From NCBI RefSeq assembly GCF_000970025.1, contig NZ_CP009528.1:1723168-1787167 (forward strand): 64,000 nt of DNA. The letters are read 5' to 3'. Every line of letters begins with the position of its first letter. The first letter of the stretch is position 1. A program made the translations under genes and the position numbers. The DNA comes from Methanosarcina barkeri MS (GTDB lineage: Archaea > Halobacteriota > Methanosarcinia > Methanosarcinales > Methanosarcinaceae). The notes below the pieces were generated by a model. The model did no database searches and was not told where the DNA came from. It saw only the letters and a program-made list of their open reading frames with translations. Positions 38,560 through 48,474 of this stretch are shown here, piece after piece.

Positions 38560-39182
38560 CAGCTCATTATGAATATTTATTTGAAACTAGGTTACATTAC
38601 ATTTTTCCGTGATTGATTATCTCATATTCTACACTATATACTTGAATTGAAACCAGAGGTTAAAACCCTCTAAAATCTAATTAAAGCTTTTTTGATTAAA
38701 CTTTCTTTACTAAATTGCACTTTTTAGAGTAAAGTTAGTAATGATTTATAAAAAGTGGAAAGTATTTTATACTCGGTCATACATTTTTAATAATACTTAC
38801 ACGGTTGAGCATAAGTCATCCGGCAAAACATTAAAAATATCTAAAACATGCACTTTCAAATAAATTTATACTTACTTTATTTTGGGCTCCAAGCGTGCGA
38901 GTATTATCAACTAATTCCTCCGAGATTCTTATTAAAAAATAACAGAAATATACTGAAATAAAAACGGTAGTTATAGAGATGCTCTCGAAAATAAACTGAA
39001 ACAATGCTGTTTGTTCAATTGGATAACATGTCAGGGGAATCATTATCCATAAACAACTTTGTAAAAGTTCTGAACTGCTTTTCTGTCCAGATTAAAGAAG
39101 AGCAAATGCTGGTTTCTTTGAGATGTACTTCTGAATGATCAATACAGCGAAAGAGCTTATGCGATAAATGTTCAGGAGTAAG

Positions 39183-40811
39183 ATGTACATGTCAGAAATA
39201 TTAGATGACTCTTTTGAGCCAAAGGCAGTGCATGACCATTTTATGGAACTAACAACAAAATATCACCCATCTGGTGAGGAAAACCAGGTCCGTGAGTATG
39301 TTATAGAATGTGCCGAAAAGATAGAAGGTGTAGAAGTCATTCATTACGATCCCGGAGCTAAAGATCCCGGAGAAAGAGTAATTGTTCTTCGTAGAAAGGG
39401 CTCAGGGGACTATGCCAGTGATCCTTATGTCACTCTACAGGCTCACATGGATATGGTATGTTACCCTGACAGAACCATCGAATTTCCCTTACATGTCTTT
39501 GGTTATCTTGATAACGAAAGTGCAAAATGGATAAAAGCAGGAGATGAGAACAGTGTCACCGATCCATCATTGGGTACCACCCTGGGTGCAGATGATGGAA
39601 TTGGAGTAGCAACTATACTTGCCCTTCTGGAAGATGAGAACCTCAAAGACTACCCAATTGAATGCTTATTTACTGTTCAGGAAGAAACCGATATGGGTGG
39701 AGCTGCAGGTTTTGACAAAAATCTCTTGATCGGTAGAAAGTACATAAATCTCGATGCAGAAGATGCAAATATAATTATTTACGGCAGTGCAGCAGGGCAG
39801 GATGTCCAGTTCGAAGGGAATGTTATCTTAGAAGCTGTTACAACTGATTTTGTTACCCTGGAATTGTCGATCTCAGGGCTTCTTGGAGGGCACTCCGGTG
39901 TTGATATCAACAAAGGGAGACTTAATGCTATTAAAGTTATTGCCGAGGCTCTTATCCGGCTTAACAAAAGACTTACAAACCTTGATGGCACAGCAGGCAA
40001 ATGCATCACAAGCTATGACCTGCGCCTGATTTCATTAAACTCATTGAAAAAGGACGAAATAGAAAAGAAAAATCCAGTAGTAAACAAAATTCCGACCTGG
40101 ATTGTCGCGAGAATAGCTATTCCAAGAAGCGAGAAAGACAATTTTAAAAATGATTTTAAGGCATATATTGCCGCTTTAAAGAGACAGTTTCCTGAGGAGA
40201 AGAATTTTGAATGTAGTGTTGAAGAGGTAAGTTCTGAAGATGTGATTTCATTCCAGAAATCTCTTGATAAAGCGTCGACAGATGCACTTCTTTGCTTACT
40301 TCGACAGATACCACACGGCATCATCCGCATGATTCCAAAAATCACTGACGTTGTGGAGACATCAAGCAACCTGGCAGCTGTTAATTTATTTGGACTAAAG
40401 GAAGACAAAATAACAATTAAATCCTTAAACCGCAGCTCAGACGAAAATTCATTGGGTGAGCTTGTCCAAATTCAAGAAATCATAGGTAAAATATTCAATT
40501 ATCAAGTAAATGCAGAAAAAGCTTCTCCTATTTGGCAACCAAAAGACGAATCTGACCTGGTTGATAAAGCAGAAGATGTGTATAAGGATAAAGAACTATA
40601 TGGCGATGAGACCAAAGCAACCGTAATCCATGCAGGCCTTGAATGTTGCTATATTGTAGAAAAATACGGTGACTCTATGGATTGCATTTCCATAGGGCCT
40701 ACTATAGTAAACCCTCATACAGGAGGCGAACGCCTTAAGGCGGACACAGTGAAAACCTTCTACAAGGCAGTAAGCACTCTTATTCAGGAACTCTTTAAGA
40801 AAAGTGCATAA
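39183..40811 (+). CDS. Aminoacyl-histidine dipeptidase-like (PepD) peptidase
   Basis: About 542 residues. M20-family metal-binding motifs are present: LQAHMDMVC (first metal His and Asp), GADDGIG (bridging Asp), LFTVQEETDMGG (catalytic Glu) and a late PTIVNPHTGGE (final metal His). The length and these motif contexts match bacterial PepD (cytosolic nonspecific dipeptidase, about 485-540). It hydrolyses Xaa-His and other dipeptides in the cytoplasm. An earlier ATG at 39168 exists, but AGGAG at 39174-39178 points to ATG 39183 or 39189. A glutamate decarboxylase gene follows 113 bases later on the same strand. Confidence 0.9.
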   Translation: MYMSEILDDSFEPKAVHDHFMELTTKYHPSGEENQVREYVIECAEKIEGVEVIHYDPGAKDPGERVIVLRRKGSGDYASDPYVTLQAHMDMVCYPDRTIEFPLHVFGYLDNESAKWIKAGDENSVTDPSLGTTLGADDGIGVATILALLEDENLKDYPIECLFTVQEETDMGGAAGFDKNLLIGRKYINLDAEDANIIIYGSAAGQDVQFEGNVILEAVTTDFVTLELSISGLLGGHSGVDINKGRLNAIKVIAEALIRLNKRLTNLDGTAGKCITSYDLRLISLNSLKKDEIEKKNPVVNKIPTWIVARIAIPRSEKDNFKNDFKAYIAALKRQFPEEKNFECSVEEVSSEDVISFQKSLDKASTDALLCLLRQIPHGIIRMIPKITDVVETSSNLAAVNLFGLKEDKITIKSLNRSSDENSLGELVQIQEIIGKIFNYQVNAEKASPIWQPKDESDLVDKAEDVYKDKELYGDETKATVIHAGLECCYIVEKYGDSMDCISIGPTIVNPHTGGERLKADTVKTFYKAVSTLIQELFKKSA

Positions 40812-40924
40812 CGCGTTAATTGGAAGCATAAACTCTGCATCCTCTTGTTTTTTATTTTTTCTTTATTTATCAAAGTAAGCTGGAAAAGGCAGAGTGTTTT
40901 ACAAATGTTTTAGGGGTTGAAGTT

Positions 40925-42331
40925 ATGATTTCAAAGAAAGTAAATCTGGAAACTTTAGATGAGTCTAAAAAGTATCGTGTTGGTGCATACAGTGCCAGAT
41001 ATATCCAAAAGGTCAAAGAAAAAGGAATTCCCAAGTACGAATTCCCTGAAAAAGGGATGAGTCCAAGAGCTGCTTATCAACTGGTACATGATGAACAGAG
41101 TCTCGACGGCAATCCCTTCCTGAATCTGGCAAGTTTTGTCAACACATGGATGGAACCAGAAGCAGACAAGCTTGTCATGGAAAACATAAATAAAAATATC
41201 ATAGATATTTTCGAATATCCTCAAACTGACAAAGTTATTCACAGGAATATTGTGAATATGCTTGGGCGTCTTTTTAATGGGCATCATACCGAATTCATGG
41301 GTACGGCAACAGCAGGCTCTTCAGAAGCTATAATGCTGGGTTTGCTGGCTCACAAATGGAGCTGGAAAAACTCAGGGCGAGGCACAGGCAAACCAAACAT
41401 AATTTTTGGAAACGATGCTCACGTTTGCTGGGATAAATTTGCCAAATACTTTGACGTCGAAGCTAGAAAAATTCCTATAGACAAAGACAGACGTACAATT
41501 ACGGCAGATGCTGTCTCAGAGCAGATTGATGAGAACACAATCTGTGTTGGTTGCGTTTTGGGAACAACTTTTACAGGAGAAATCGATCCTGTAAAGGATA
41601 TTAATGATTTACTTTTGGGATACAAGGAAGAAAAAGGCTGGGACATACCCATCCACATAGATGCTGCAAGTGGCGGCTTCATATTGCCATTTACCGAACC
41701 TGATTTTGAGTGGGACTTCAGACTGGAAAGAGTAAAATCGATAAACGTTTCAGGACATAAATACGGATTGACTTATCCGGGCCTTGGCTGGCTTATTTTC
41801 CGTGATGAAAGTGACCTTCCCGAAGACCTGATTTTCCATGTGAACTACCTCGGAGAAATGGAAGATTCGTACACCCTGAACTTTTCAGGAGGCAGTGCGA
41901 TGGTTGCGGCCCAATATTACAATATTTTAAGATTCGGAAAAGCTGGTTATACCGGAATAATGAAGAATATCCTTGAGGTTTCTCAGGATCTTGCTGAGAG
42001 GGTTGACAGACTGGGCCGTTTCGAAATGCTGAACAAAGGAGAAAGACTTCCTATAATTGCTTTCAAGCAAAAAGAGGAAACTGGTTATTCCCTGCAGCAG
42101 CTCTCGTACAAGCTAAGAGAGAAGGGCTGGATAGTTCCCGCCTACTGTCTTCCAGAAAATGCGGCGGATATCGAGATAATGCGCATTGTCATAAGAGAAA
42201 ATTTCACTCCGGATATGGCAGCAATTCTTGTAAACGATATCGAAAATGCATGTCAGTTTTTTAAAAATGGTAGAAAATCCGAAACAAAAAAACCCTGCCC
42301 GCCTGATGATGGTATGGTCCATATTTGCTGA
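40925..42331 (+). CDS. gadB: Glutamate decarboxylase (PLP-dependent)
   Basis: 468 residues, the usual length for GadB. The N-terminal YSARY and FVNTWMEPEAD segments, TATAGSSEAIMLG (PLP phosphate), HIDAASGGFI and the PLP lysine in NVSGHKYG (Lys 279) are those of group II decarboxylases of the Gad subgroup. The reaction converts glutamate to GABA, consuming a proton. This long form differs from the archaeal tyrosine decarboxylase MfnA (about 380 residues). The C-terminal His-containing tail (DDGMVHIC) resembles the pH-responsive tail of bacterial GadB. No Gad antiporter is nearby. Transfer from bacteria is likely. Confidence 0.92.
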   Translation: MISKKVNLETLDESKKYRVGAYSARYIQKVKEKGIPKYEFPEKGMSPRAAYQLVHDEQSLDGNPFLNLASFVNTWMEPEADKLVMENINKNIIDIFEYPQTDKVIHRNIVNMLGRLFNGHHTEFMGTATAGSSEAIMLGLLAHKWSWKNSGRGTGKPNIIFGNDAHVCWDKFAKYFDVEARKIPIDKDRRTITADAVSEQIDENTICVGCVLGTTFTGEIDPVKDINDLLLGYKEEKGWDIPIHIDAASGGFILPFTEPDFEWDFRLERVKSINVSGHKYGLTYPGLGWLIFRDESDLPEDLIFHVNYLGEMEDSYTLNFSGGSAMVAAQYYNILRFGKAGYTGIMKNILEVSQDLAERVDRLGRFEMLNKGERLPIIAFKQKEETGYSLQQLSYKLREKGWIVPAYCLPENAADIEIMRIVIRENFTPDMAAILVNDIENACQFFKNGRKSETKKPCPPDDGMVHIC

Positions 42332-42423
42332 AAATTTGCACCTCAGCAATCTTATTTTTTAGAAAAGAGCGAATAAGATAACTTTTGAATTAGATAACCT
42401 TATACCCACCCTATCTGCGCGAT

Positions 42424-42441
42424 AAACCGGCTCAACGGTTT
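42424..42441. terminator. Hairpin of an AACCGG-N4-CGGTT type
   Basis: AAACCG (42424-42429) pairs with CGGTTT (42436-42441), and the block GGCTCAACGGTT is repeated at once afterwards. A related hairpin, TCAACCG/CGGTTGA, lies at 45033-45052, and both follow an ACCCTATC sequence, so this is a dispersed element. It lies between the convergent gad and FGE-like genes. Confidence 0.5.
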
Positions 42442-42514
42442 CGGCTCAACGGTTGTTCCAAATTAAAATTGCGCTGGCGAATACCGACACAGGAAATGCT
42501 GTATTTCATTGGAA

Positions 42515-43603
42515 TTAAATATCCTTAACCACTCGAAATCCCAGACTATTTAACCTTTTATCCTGAGCCACAAAAAGTCTTTCAGCCGACCGACAGCATC
42601 CTGCATTTCCGTTCCAGCCTCCGCCTCTCCTTACTCTCACTGGAGTGGATACACTTGGAAGGGCGTTTTCCCATGCCCCTCCATCTATCGGGGCGCCTTT
42701 GTAACTGATATGGTACTCGTCCTGTACCCATTCTCCTGCATTTCCATAAATATCATAAAGCCCCCAGGGATTTGGCTTTTTCAGGCCGACCGGATGGGTT
42801 GCAAACCCGGAATTCTCCAGAAACCAGGCATATTCTGAAAGTTTCGATCCATCGTCTCCAAAAAAGTAAGCGGTTTCAGTTCCTGCTCTGGCTGCATATT
42901 CCCATTCGGCTTCAGTTGGAAGGCGGTAGATTCGGGAAATTCCATCGACATTTTCCAGAGCATTAAGTTTCCGGAAAAAGACCTTAATCTCATCCCATGA
43001 AACATTTTCAACAGGATGCTTTTCGCCCTTAAAATATGCAGGATTGTTACCCATGACTTTCTGCCATTGCTCCTGTGTCACCGGATACCTGCTAAGGTAA
43101 AAAGGTTTTTTGATTGTTACTTTATGCACAGGACTTTCCCAGAGCTTTCTTCTTTTTTCACGCATTGGAGAGCCCATGTTAAATTCTCCGGCAGAAATCA
43201 GAATAAACTCCATTCCAATAGAGTTAATTATTGAGCTGCCGGACAAATTCTTGATTGAGTTATTCAGTGAGTTATTCAGTGAGTTATTCAGTGAGTTATT
43301 CAGTGAGTTATTCAGTGAGTTATTCAGTGAGTTATTCAGTGAGTTATTCAGTGAGTTATTCAGTGAGTTATTCAGTGAGTTATTCAATGAACTACTTATT
43401 GGGTCATTGGCCTGGTTGTTTATTGAGTCACTCATTGAGTTACGGACTGCGTTGTTCATTGGGTTATTCACCGGAACACCGCAACTGTGGATTGAATTAC
43501 TGATTGAGCTATTAGCCAAACCGTCAGGTCTTAGAGGTTCAATTTCTTCAGAACCTTTGCAGTGTGAAGAATATTTTTTTTCAGAAATCAGTGTTCTCAC
43601 CAC
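42515..43603 (-). CDS. FGE/SUMF1-family protein with NNSL repeat tract
   Basis: 362 residues. The C-terminal domain (about 130-360) is the formylglycine-generating enzyme-sulfatase type: FNMGSPMREK, YPVTQEQWQKVMG, HPVENVSW, YRLPTEAEWEYAARAG, NPWGLYDIYGNAGEWVQD and RRGGGW, ending SLGFRVV. Many such proteins are not true FGEs, and the paired cysteines of the active site are not clear here (only CCRSAER), so the function is open. The N-terminal part has about eleven exact NNSL units within an Asn/Ser-rich stretch, coded by a 12-bp tandem repeat. No signal peptide was seen. Confidence 0.88.
   Translation of the reverse strand: MVRTLISEKKYSSHCKGSEEIEPLRPDGLANSSISNSIHSCGVPVNNPMNNAVRNSMSDSINNQANDPISSSLNNSLNNSLNNSLNNSLNNSLNNSLNNSLNNSLNNSLNNSLNNSIKNLSGSSIINSIGMEFILISAGEFNMGSPMREKRRKLWESPVHKVTIKKPFYLSRYPVTQEQWQKVMGNNPAYFKGEKHPVENVSWDEIKVFFRKLNALENVDGISRIYRLPTEAEWEYAARAGTETAYFFGDDGSKLSEYAWFLENSGFATHPVGLKKPNPWGLYDIYGNAGEWVQDEYHISYKGAPIDGGAWENALPSVSTPVRVRRGGGWNGNAGCCRSAERLFVAQDKRLNSLGFRVVKDI
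43257..43388 (-). repeat. 12-bp coding tandem repeat, 11 copies
   Basis: GAGTTATTCAGT (plus strand) is repeated eleven times with only the last copy changed. It lies inside the FGE-like gene and codes NNSL. Because the unit is a multiple of three, copy-number changes would keep the reading frame. Confidence 0.95.
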
Positions 43604-43835
43604 GTTGATTTAAGAACCAAAAAAATACTATAAGAACAAGAAATATACTTTAAGATTTATCTTTTTTGTTGTTACTACTTCTAAAACCAATAAAACTGTA
43701 CTGATCAAACCTTGCATACACAACATAACATACAACATAAAATACAATAAAATAGTTAAAAACCAATGATCCATAATCAAAAAGTTTTTATGATATTGGT
43801 ATAGAGGCAAAGGTAGAGACCGGAAGTGAGCAAAA

Positions 43836-44632
43836 ATGAAACACTGCCTTCTTAACCTGATTCTTTTTTCTGGAAGAAGAAAAGATATTCTACTACTCTT
43901 AAAGGAAAAACCAAGAGACGTTGATGAGATAAAAGAATTGCTTAATGTGAATGCCAGTTCGATCCAGCTCCATATGAAAAAAATGAAAGATTCCGGCCTG
44001 ATAACCCAAAAAGGCAAAATTTACAGTTTGTCCGAGATTGGAGAGATAATAGTTGAAAATATGCAGCCCCTGCTCAGTACGACTGAGACCTTAGGAGAAA
44101 ATACTGAATACTGGCTGAGCCACGATTTAAGCTCGATTCCTGAGTTCCTGCTGGAGAGAATCGGCGAACTAGGGCACTGCGAGCTACTGGAACCTGACGT
44201 CGGACACCTTTTTGAAACCCCAAAAATACTCCGGGATAGTATTCTAAGCTCAAGGAGACCCTAACCTTTGTATCCTATTTTCACCCTCAAGCTCCTTCAA
44301 TTTATACCGAACTTGCGGAGACGGGAGCTGAAATTGTACTCTGTATGACCGAAAGTGTTGCACAGCGTTTATTTTTAAATAATCGTATAGAAGCAGAGAA
44401 ACTGTCCAGAGCAGTTAACTCCAGGCTTTTTATATCACGAAGGCCGACAACAATCCCATCCCTGATTGTAACGGATAAGATCATTGCATTTAAACTCTTT
44501 GAAAACAATGGAAAGTTAAGGGACCAGCTAATCCTGTCTTCTGGAGAAAGAGCACTATGCTGGGGAAAGGAACTTTTCAGGTACTATCTGGAAGCAGCCG
44601 AACCTCTGAATGAGAAATCGTTTTTTCAGTAA
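43836..44632 (+). pseudogene. FilR1/DUF1724-type winged-helix regulator, frameshifted
   Basis: The first frame (43836-44264) has an N-terminal winged helix (RRKDILLLLKEKPRDVDEI, SSIQLHMKKMKDSGLI) and the start of the C-terminal effector domain, then stops after SSRRP. A second frame overlaps at about 44240-44264 and continues KETLTFVSYFHPQAPSIY through ETGAEIVLCMTESV to 44632. The two halves joined give one normal-length Methanosarcina regulator of about 265 residues, so a single-base indel has broken the gene. A programmed frameshift or sequencing error cannot be excluded. Confidence 0.75.
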
Positions 44633-44888
44633 CACCTGATTAAGGCCCCGATTGATACTAATTCAGATATCCAGTAACAGATAACGGACATACTCTAGCG
44701 GATATACTCTATGAAAGCTTTGTCCTTGAAATCCAAGCCTGCGAAGAATTAAAAAACAAACTGGATATTCAGTCATTCATAGTCTTTCTTGGACTTGCCG
44801 GGCACATCCTGAAATTCGTACCTTTGTCCTATTTTTTCAGTGACTGCCTCTGCAAGCGCATCTAGGATGTCACTCAAGCCTTTTCAAA

Positions 44889-44977
44889 CAACCCTTTTTA
44901 AAAAAAACTGCTTGCCCGCAACCCTTTTAAAAAAAACTGCTTGCCCGCAACCCTTTTAAAAAAAATGCTTGACCGAA
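44889..44977. repeat. 29-30-bp tandem repeat, 3 copies
   Basis: A unit of CAACCCTTTT, an A-run and CTGCTTGCCC starts at 44889, 44919 and 44948; the third is degenerate. It lies in the 516-base gap 44633-45148, whose other contents are AT-rich plus the hairpin at 45033. Confidence 0.85.
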
Positions 44978-45032
44978 AACCCCGAAAAACGTTTGAGTTT
45001 GAAAATCTTATTTCCAAACCCTATCGGAGTGA

Positions 45033-45052
45033 TCAACCGGCGTAACGGTTGA
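45033..45052. terminator. AACCGG-type hairpin, second copy
   Basis: TCAACCG (45033-45039) pairs with CGGTTGA (45046-45052), loop GCGTAA, followed by TTTATAA. It is similar to the hairpin at 42424. It lies about 95 bases before the next gene, so it may also be part of that leader. Confidence 0.5.
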
Positions 45053-45148
45053 TTTATAACCAATTATAAAAACCTGAAAAATAGTAAATTGGGAATATAA
45101 GTAAAATTTCTAGATAAAGGCAAAATTAAAATAAAAAGGAGGCAGGTC

Positions 45149-45775
45149 ATGAAATTCTGGTTGCTCAAAGCTGCAGGCACCCTGGAAGATGAAGAACTGA
45201 TTCTGGAAAACAGTGTAATTACAATAGGGTGGGCTGAATTCCCGGATTTGTCAGGCGTTAGAAATGAGGCACAGGTAAAGAAAATAATGCTCGAGAAATA
45301 TCCCGGGATGCAGGAAGAGCGTAGTTCTGCCTGGACAGGAGAGATATACTCATTTATCACAAAAATAAAGAAAGGAGACTTTGTGGCAGTTCCACTAAAA
45401 ACCAGGAACGAGATGCTGATTGGAAAAGTTACCGGAGACTATGAGTATCGGCAGATCAGTGATTTTATCAGACATATCAGGAGTGTGAGTTGGTCTAAAA
45501 CGATCCCGAAGGGAGATTTCGAGGAAGAATATGATGTTGACCTCAGTTCTCCTGAGACACTTTCCCTTATAGAAGCAGGCCCTGAAAAATTTTTAGAGAT
45601 AACTGAGATAAAAACCCTGGGGGTCCTTCTTGAAGAGCTTAACTTTACTCTTGATGAACTTGGTTCCCTGAAAGAAAGGTTGCTTGAACTTACTTACAGG
45701 CTAGCTGAGACTGAAGAGATTTCCGAAGTCAGAAAAATCGCAGCCGAAATGGGGAAAATGCTGAAAGAAAAGTGA
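45149..45775 (+). CDS. Stand-alone Mrr-N/EVE-like domain protein
   Basis: 208 residues. The first 130 (FWLLKAAG, VITIGWAEFPDLS, IYSFITKIKKGDFVAVPLK, IGKVTGDYEYR) resemble the N-terminal domain found ahead of the Mrr-type nuclease in some restriction-like proteins. Here no nuclease domain follows; instead there is a helical tail with a Leu-rich segment (about 155-205). It could bind modified DNA or nucleotides, or act with a partner. No restriction or methylase gene is adjacent. ATG start with a perfect GGAGG Shine-Dalgarno sequence. Family assignment is from recognition only. Confidence 0.65.
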   Translation: MKFWLLKAAGTLEDEELILENSVITIGWAEFPDLSGVRNEAQVKKIMLEKYPGMQEERSSAWTGEIYSFITKIKKGDFVAVPLKTRNEMLIGKVTGDYEYRQISDFIRHIRSVSWSKTIPKGDFEEEYDVDLSSPETLSLIEAGPEKFLEITEIKTLGVLLEELNFTLDELGSLKERLLELTYRLAETEEISEVRKIAAEMGKMLKEK

Positions 45776-45900
45776 AGGAAAAAAGAGAGAAGAGAGAAGA
45801 AAAAGAGGAAAATGAAAGAAAAGAATCGGAGGGAAAATGAAAGGAAAGAATCAGAGGAAAAATAGAAGAGAAGAAAAGAAAAGAAAAGGAGAGAAGAGTC
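45776..45900 (+). repeat. Purine-rich low-complexity tract
   Basis: Almost only A and G, built from degenerate GAAAGAAAAGAA and GAGGGAAAATGAAAG units. It lies directly after the stop of the Mrr-N-like gene and before the convergent pheT. Confidence 0.85.
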
Positions 45901-45947
45901 TCTTCTCAACTGTCTCTTCTCAACTTAAAATCTATTTTTAACCAATA

Positions 45948-47576
45948 TTAAACAATAAGGTCATTGAGGTCAAGTTCAAACCCGACAACTGCGTATCCAA
46001 GGGCAAAATTGTTTATGACCTCAGGATGGAATTCTCCAAAGACTCCGAGTTTTTTGCCATTGACATAAACATCAGCCCGCCTGCCTTCAAGGAATGCAGG
46101 ATCTTCGGACTCTTTTACCTTGTAGGGAAGCATCATTTCCCTCATCAGAGCGTCTACAACCTCATAGATCTCGGTAAAGTTGGCCTGCGGGTGAATCGAG
46201 ACTGCAGCTACGTGCTGGCCGGTTATTTCGTTATTTACGACCTCGCCGAACTCGAAAATCTTCTGAGGCAATTCCCTGTGCTGATTTAAGGCAAGAATTT
46301 CAAGGAGGTTCGGAAGCAGGTTTGTCCGAATCATTGTCTGGTCTTCGCTGATCGGGTGAAGCACATAGGTAACATCATCCGTTTTTGGCCTGCACATGTT
46401 ATCGAAGTTAATTTTTTCGCTGGTAAGCGTAAACGGCATGACCTCATAGTAGCCGAGCCCTACCATTATCTCGTTTACGGGAGCGCGAAGCAGGGAAATC
46501 GGGTGAGACTTTCCTGGGGTATAGGTTTCAGGAATCTTTACTTTAATATTTTCATATCCATAACCTTTGGCAATATCTTCTACAAGGTCGTAGTTATGAA
46601 GAATATCGGCCCTGTAAGCCGGGACTTTTACCTCGATGGTTTCTTCGTCAAGGGCTTTTGCTCCAAAGCGCATTCTCTCAAGTTGTTTAACAATTTCTTC
46701 GATGGAGAGTTCCATGCCCAGAAGGTCTTTTACTTCAGTTTTTGTAAGGAACCTGGTTTTTGGTTCAAGGTCAGGCAGGATAAGTTCTCCGGAATCGGGC
46801 CTGATAACCTTTACGAATTCGATCTGGCCACCTCTTTCCGCAAGGGCGGTAACAACAATATTCAGGGCGGTATAAACGGCTTCTCCAAGTCCAGTAACAT
46901 CAATAAAGAGGTCGGTTGTGCTCTCGGTCACACTTGTAAGTGTCCCGTTAATGATAGGCGGGAAGGACAGCACATTATCGTCTGAGTCCAGGATTATTGG
47001 ATATTTCTCAAAGCCCCTGACAAGATGGGCAAACCTCGTGCCTTTTGGGTGCTTTTCCAGGATTTCGGTCATGCTCATTTTTTCAGTGTAGTCCAGTGGC
47101 ACGAACTCGAAACTCGGGTCTACAGCCATATACCTGAAAGGCGGCTTAACGTTCGAAATATCATGCACGCCTATAGACACTTTTTTCCTGTTTCTTCCAA
47201 GCCCCCAGTGCAGGTCTTCCTGAAGGTCCATAAGGGATTTTATGGACGAAGATGTGAATTTTATGCCCCTTACAACCGCACACCCGAGAAAAGGCCTGAT
47301 TCTAAGTATCTCCTCACTAACCGAGATTGAAACCTTTGGAGGCTTTATCTCATACTCTGACAGTCCGGTCTCGATGTCCAGGAAACCCCGCATTGCCCTG
47401 GCTGCTCCTTCTACACTGTAAAGGTCAGGCCTGTCAGGGAAAAACTCGATATCTATAGATTCCTCTTCAACTCTTTCGATATCGGCCCCTATCATGGGCG
47501 CTCTTTTTATAATGGTTTCCTTATCGGTTCCTGTGAGTTTTTCTAGGTCGTCGTACTGTAAGGTAATTACTGGCAT
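45948..47576 (-). CDS. pheT: Phenylalanyl-tRNA synthetase beta subunit
   Basis: 542 residues, the archaeal-type length. It begins [16 protein letters not shown] and has the B3/B4 region ([19 protein letters not shown]), the B5 domain ([18 protein letters not shown]) and the class II-like core ([29 protein letters not shown]). It pairs with PheS to charge tRNA-Phe. PheS is not in this window beside it, so the subunits are encoded apart. It is a housekeeping gene with vertical, archaeal character. ATG start with GGGGATGA upstream. Confidence 0.97.
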   Translation of the reverse strand: MPVITLQYDDLEKLTGTDKETIIKRAPMIGADIERVEEESIDIEFFPDRPDLYSVEGAARAMRGFLDIETGLSEYEIKPPKVSISVSEEILRIRPFLGCAVVRGIKFTSSSIKSLMDLQEDLHWGLGRNRKKVSIGVHDISNVKPPFRYMAVDPSFEFVPLDYTEKMSMTEILEKHPKGTRFAHLVRGFEKYPIILDSDDNVLSFPPIINGTLTSVTESTTDLFIDVTGLGEAVYTALNIVVTALAERGGQIEFVKVIRPDSGELILPDLEPKTRFLTKTEVKDLLGMELSIEEIVKQLERMRFGAKALDEETIEVKVPAYRADILHNYDLVEDIAKGYGYENIKVKIPETYTPGKSHPISLLRAPVNEIMVGLGYYEVMPFTLTSEKINFDNMCRPKTDDVTYVLHPISEDQTMIRTNLLPNLLEILALNQHRELPQKIFEFGEVVNNEITGQHVAAVSIHPQANFTEIYEVVDALMREMMLPYKVKESEDPAFLEGRRADVYVNGKKLGVFGEFHPEVINNFALGYAVVGFELDLNDLIV

Positions 47577-48474
47577 TGGTGATTCATCCCCAAGAGATGT
47601 GGAAATCTAATATCAATCGTAACGTTTACACTTAATATTTAGAAAGAATCAAGAACATAATGTATTAAAAAATGTTTAGAGATCCCTTCTTTTAGGTGTA
47701 ACTCATCGTGAGAATAACTATAATTTAACTCCCAAAATACTCTACTTTAGATTTAATGCTTTTGTTTGTGAGGTGTTTGAAGAATCTCAGTGTGATCTTG
47801 AAACTCTGGAAAGCCTGTAGGCTGAAAACTCGATTGGATTGAAAGCCACGGGGGCGAGTTTGTTCCAGAGTCCCTTATATAGCAGGCACAGAAGGATGTC
47901 TTAATATTCAACCAATTCTACAACTGGGCAATAAGTATTTTTGACTTTAAATTCAGGTAGGAAATTCTTCCAAAATTCAGGTGTGAATTCTTTATAGCTA
48001 ATACTTTACTCCCAACCATGAAATTAAACACATTCTTGAGCCTGCCTGCTAGAATCAACTTTGCAGGTCTAAAAATTGTAAGAAATAAGCTAGAAACAAA
48101 AAATAAGCTAGAAGCACCTGGGACAGCAATGTTCTGGAGATTAATATTGCTGTCTTGATTGTAAGATCAAAACAATTACTTTTAATACATTTTAGTTTAA
48201 ATTAACATTCAGAGCCTAAAAAGCAAATTTATATTAAAATTTGTGTATATAAATGCTTAAATGTTTTCAATATCTCTATAGCTAGCCAATAAACTAACCT
48301 AATATAGAGAATACTGGAATGTTTGAACAGAAATTACTTGCTTGATATCTGTAATTAAGTACACAAACATTGTGATTTCAATTCCAGTATTAAGGCAGTT
48401 AAAGATATAATGCTATAATTTTTCAGTTAACTGGAAAGTTCTTTAAGTAAGTGGATTCGCTAGGTGAATTGAGG
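47577..48474. other. Gene-free gap upstream of the DUF4214 gene
   Basis: About 900 bases, AT-rich. A short plus-strand stretch near 47750-47820 reads FVCEVFEESQCDLETLESL before a stop and could be a gene scrap. No RNA gene, long repeat or strong hairpin was recognised. Confidence 0.35.

Noticed and set aside
38831-39043. 70-codon ORF on the minus strand with a membrane-like stretch
   Set aside because: No Shine-Dalgarno sequence, no motif, and composition expected from AT-rich spacer.
43110-43613. Plus-strand ORFs made of ELFSELFS or SYSVSYSV repeats
   Set aside because: They are the antisense reading of the 12-bp repeat inside the FGE-like gene.
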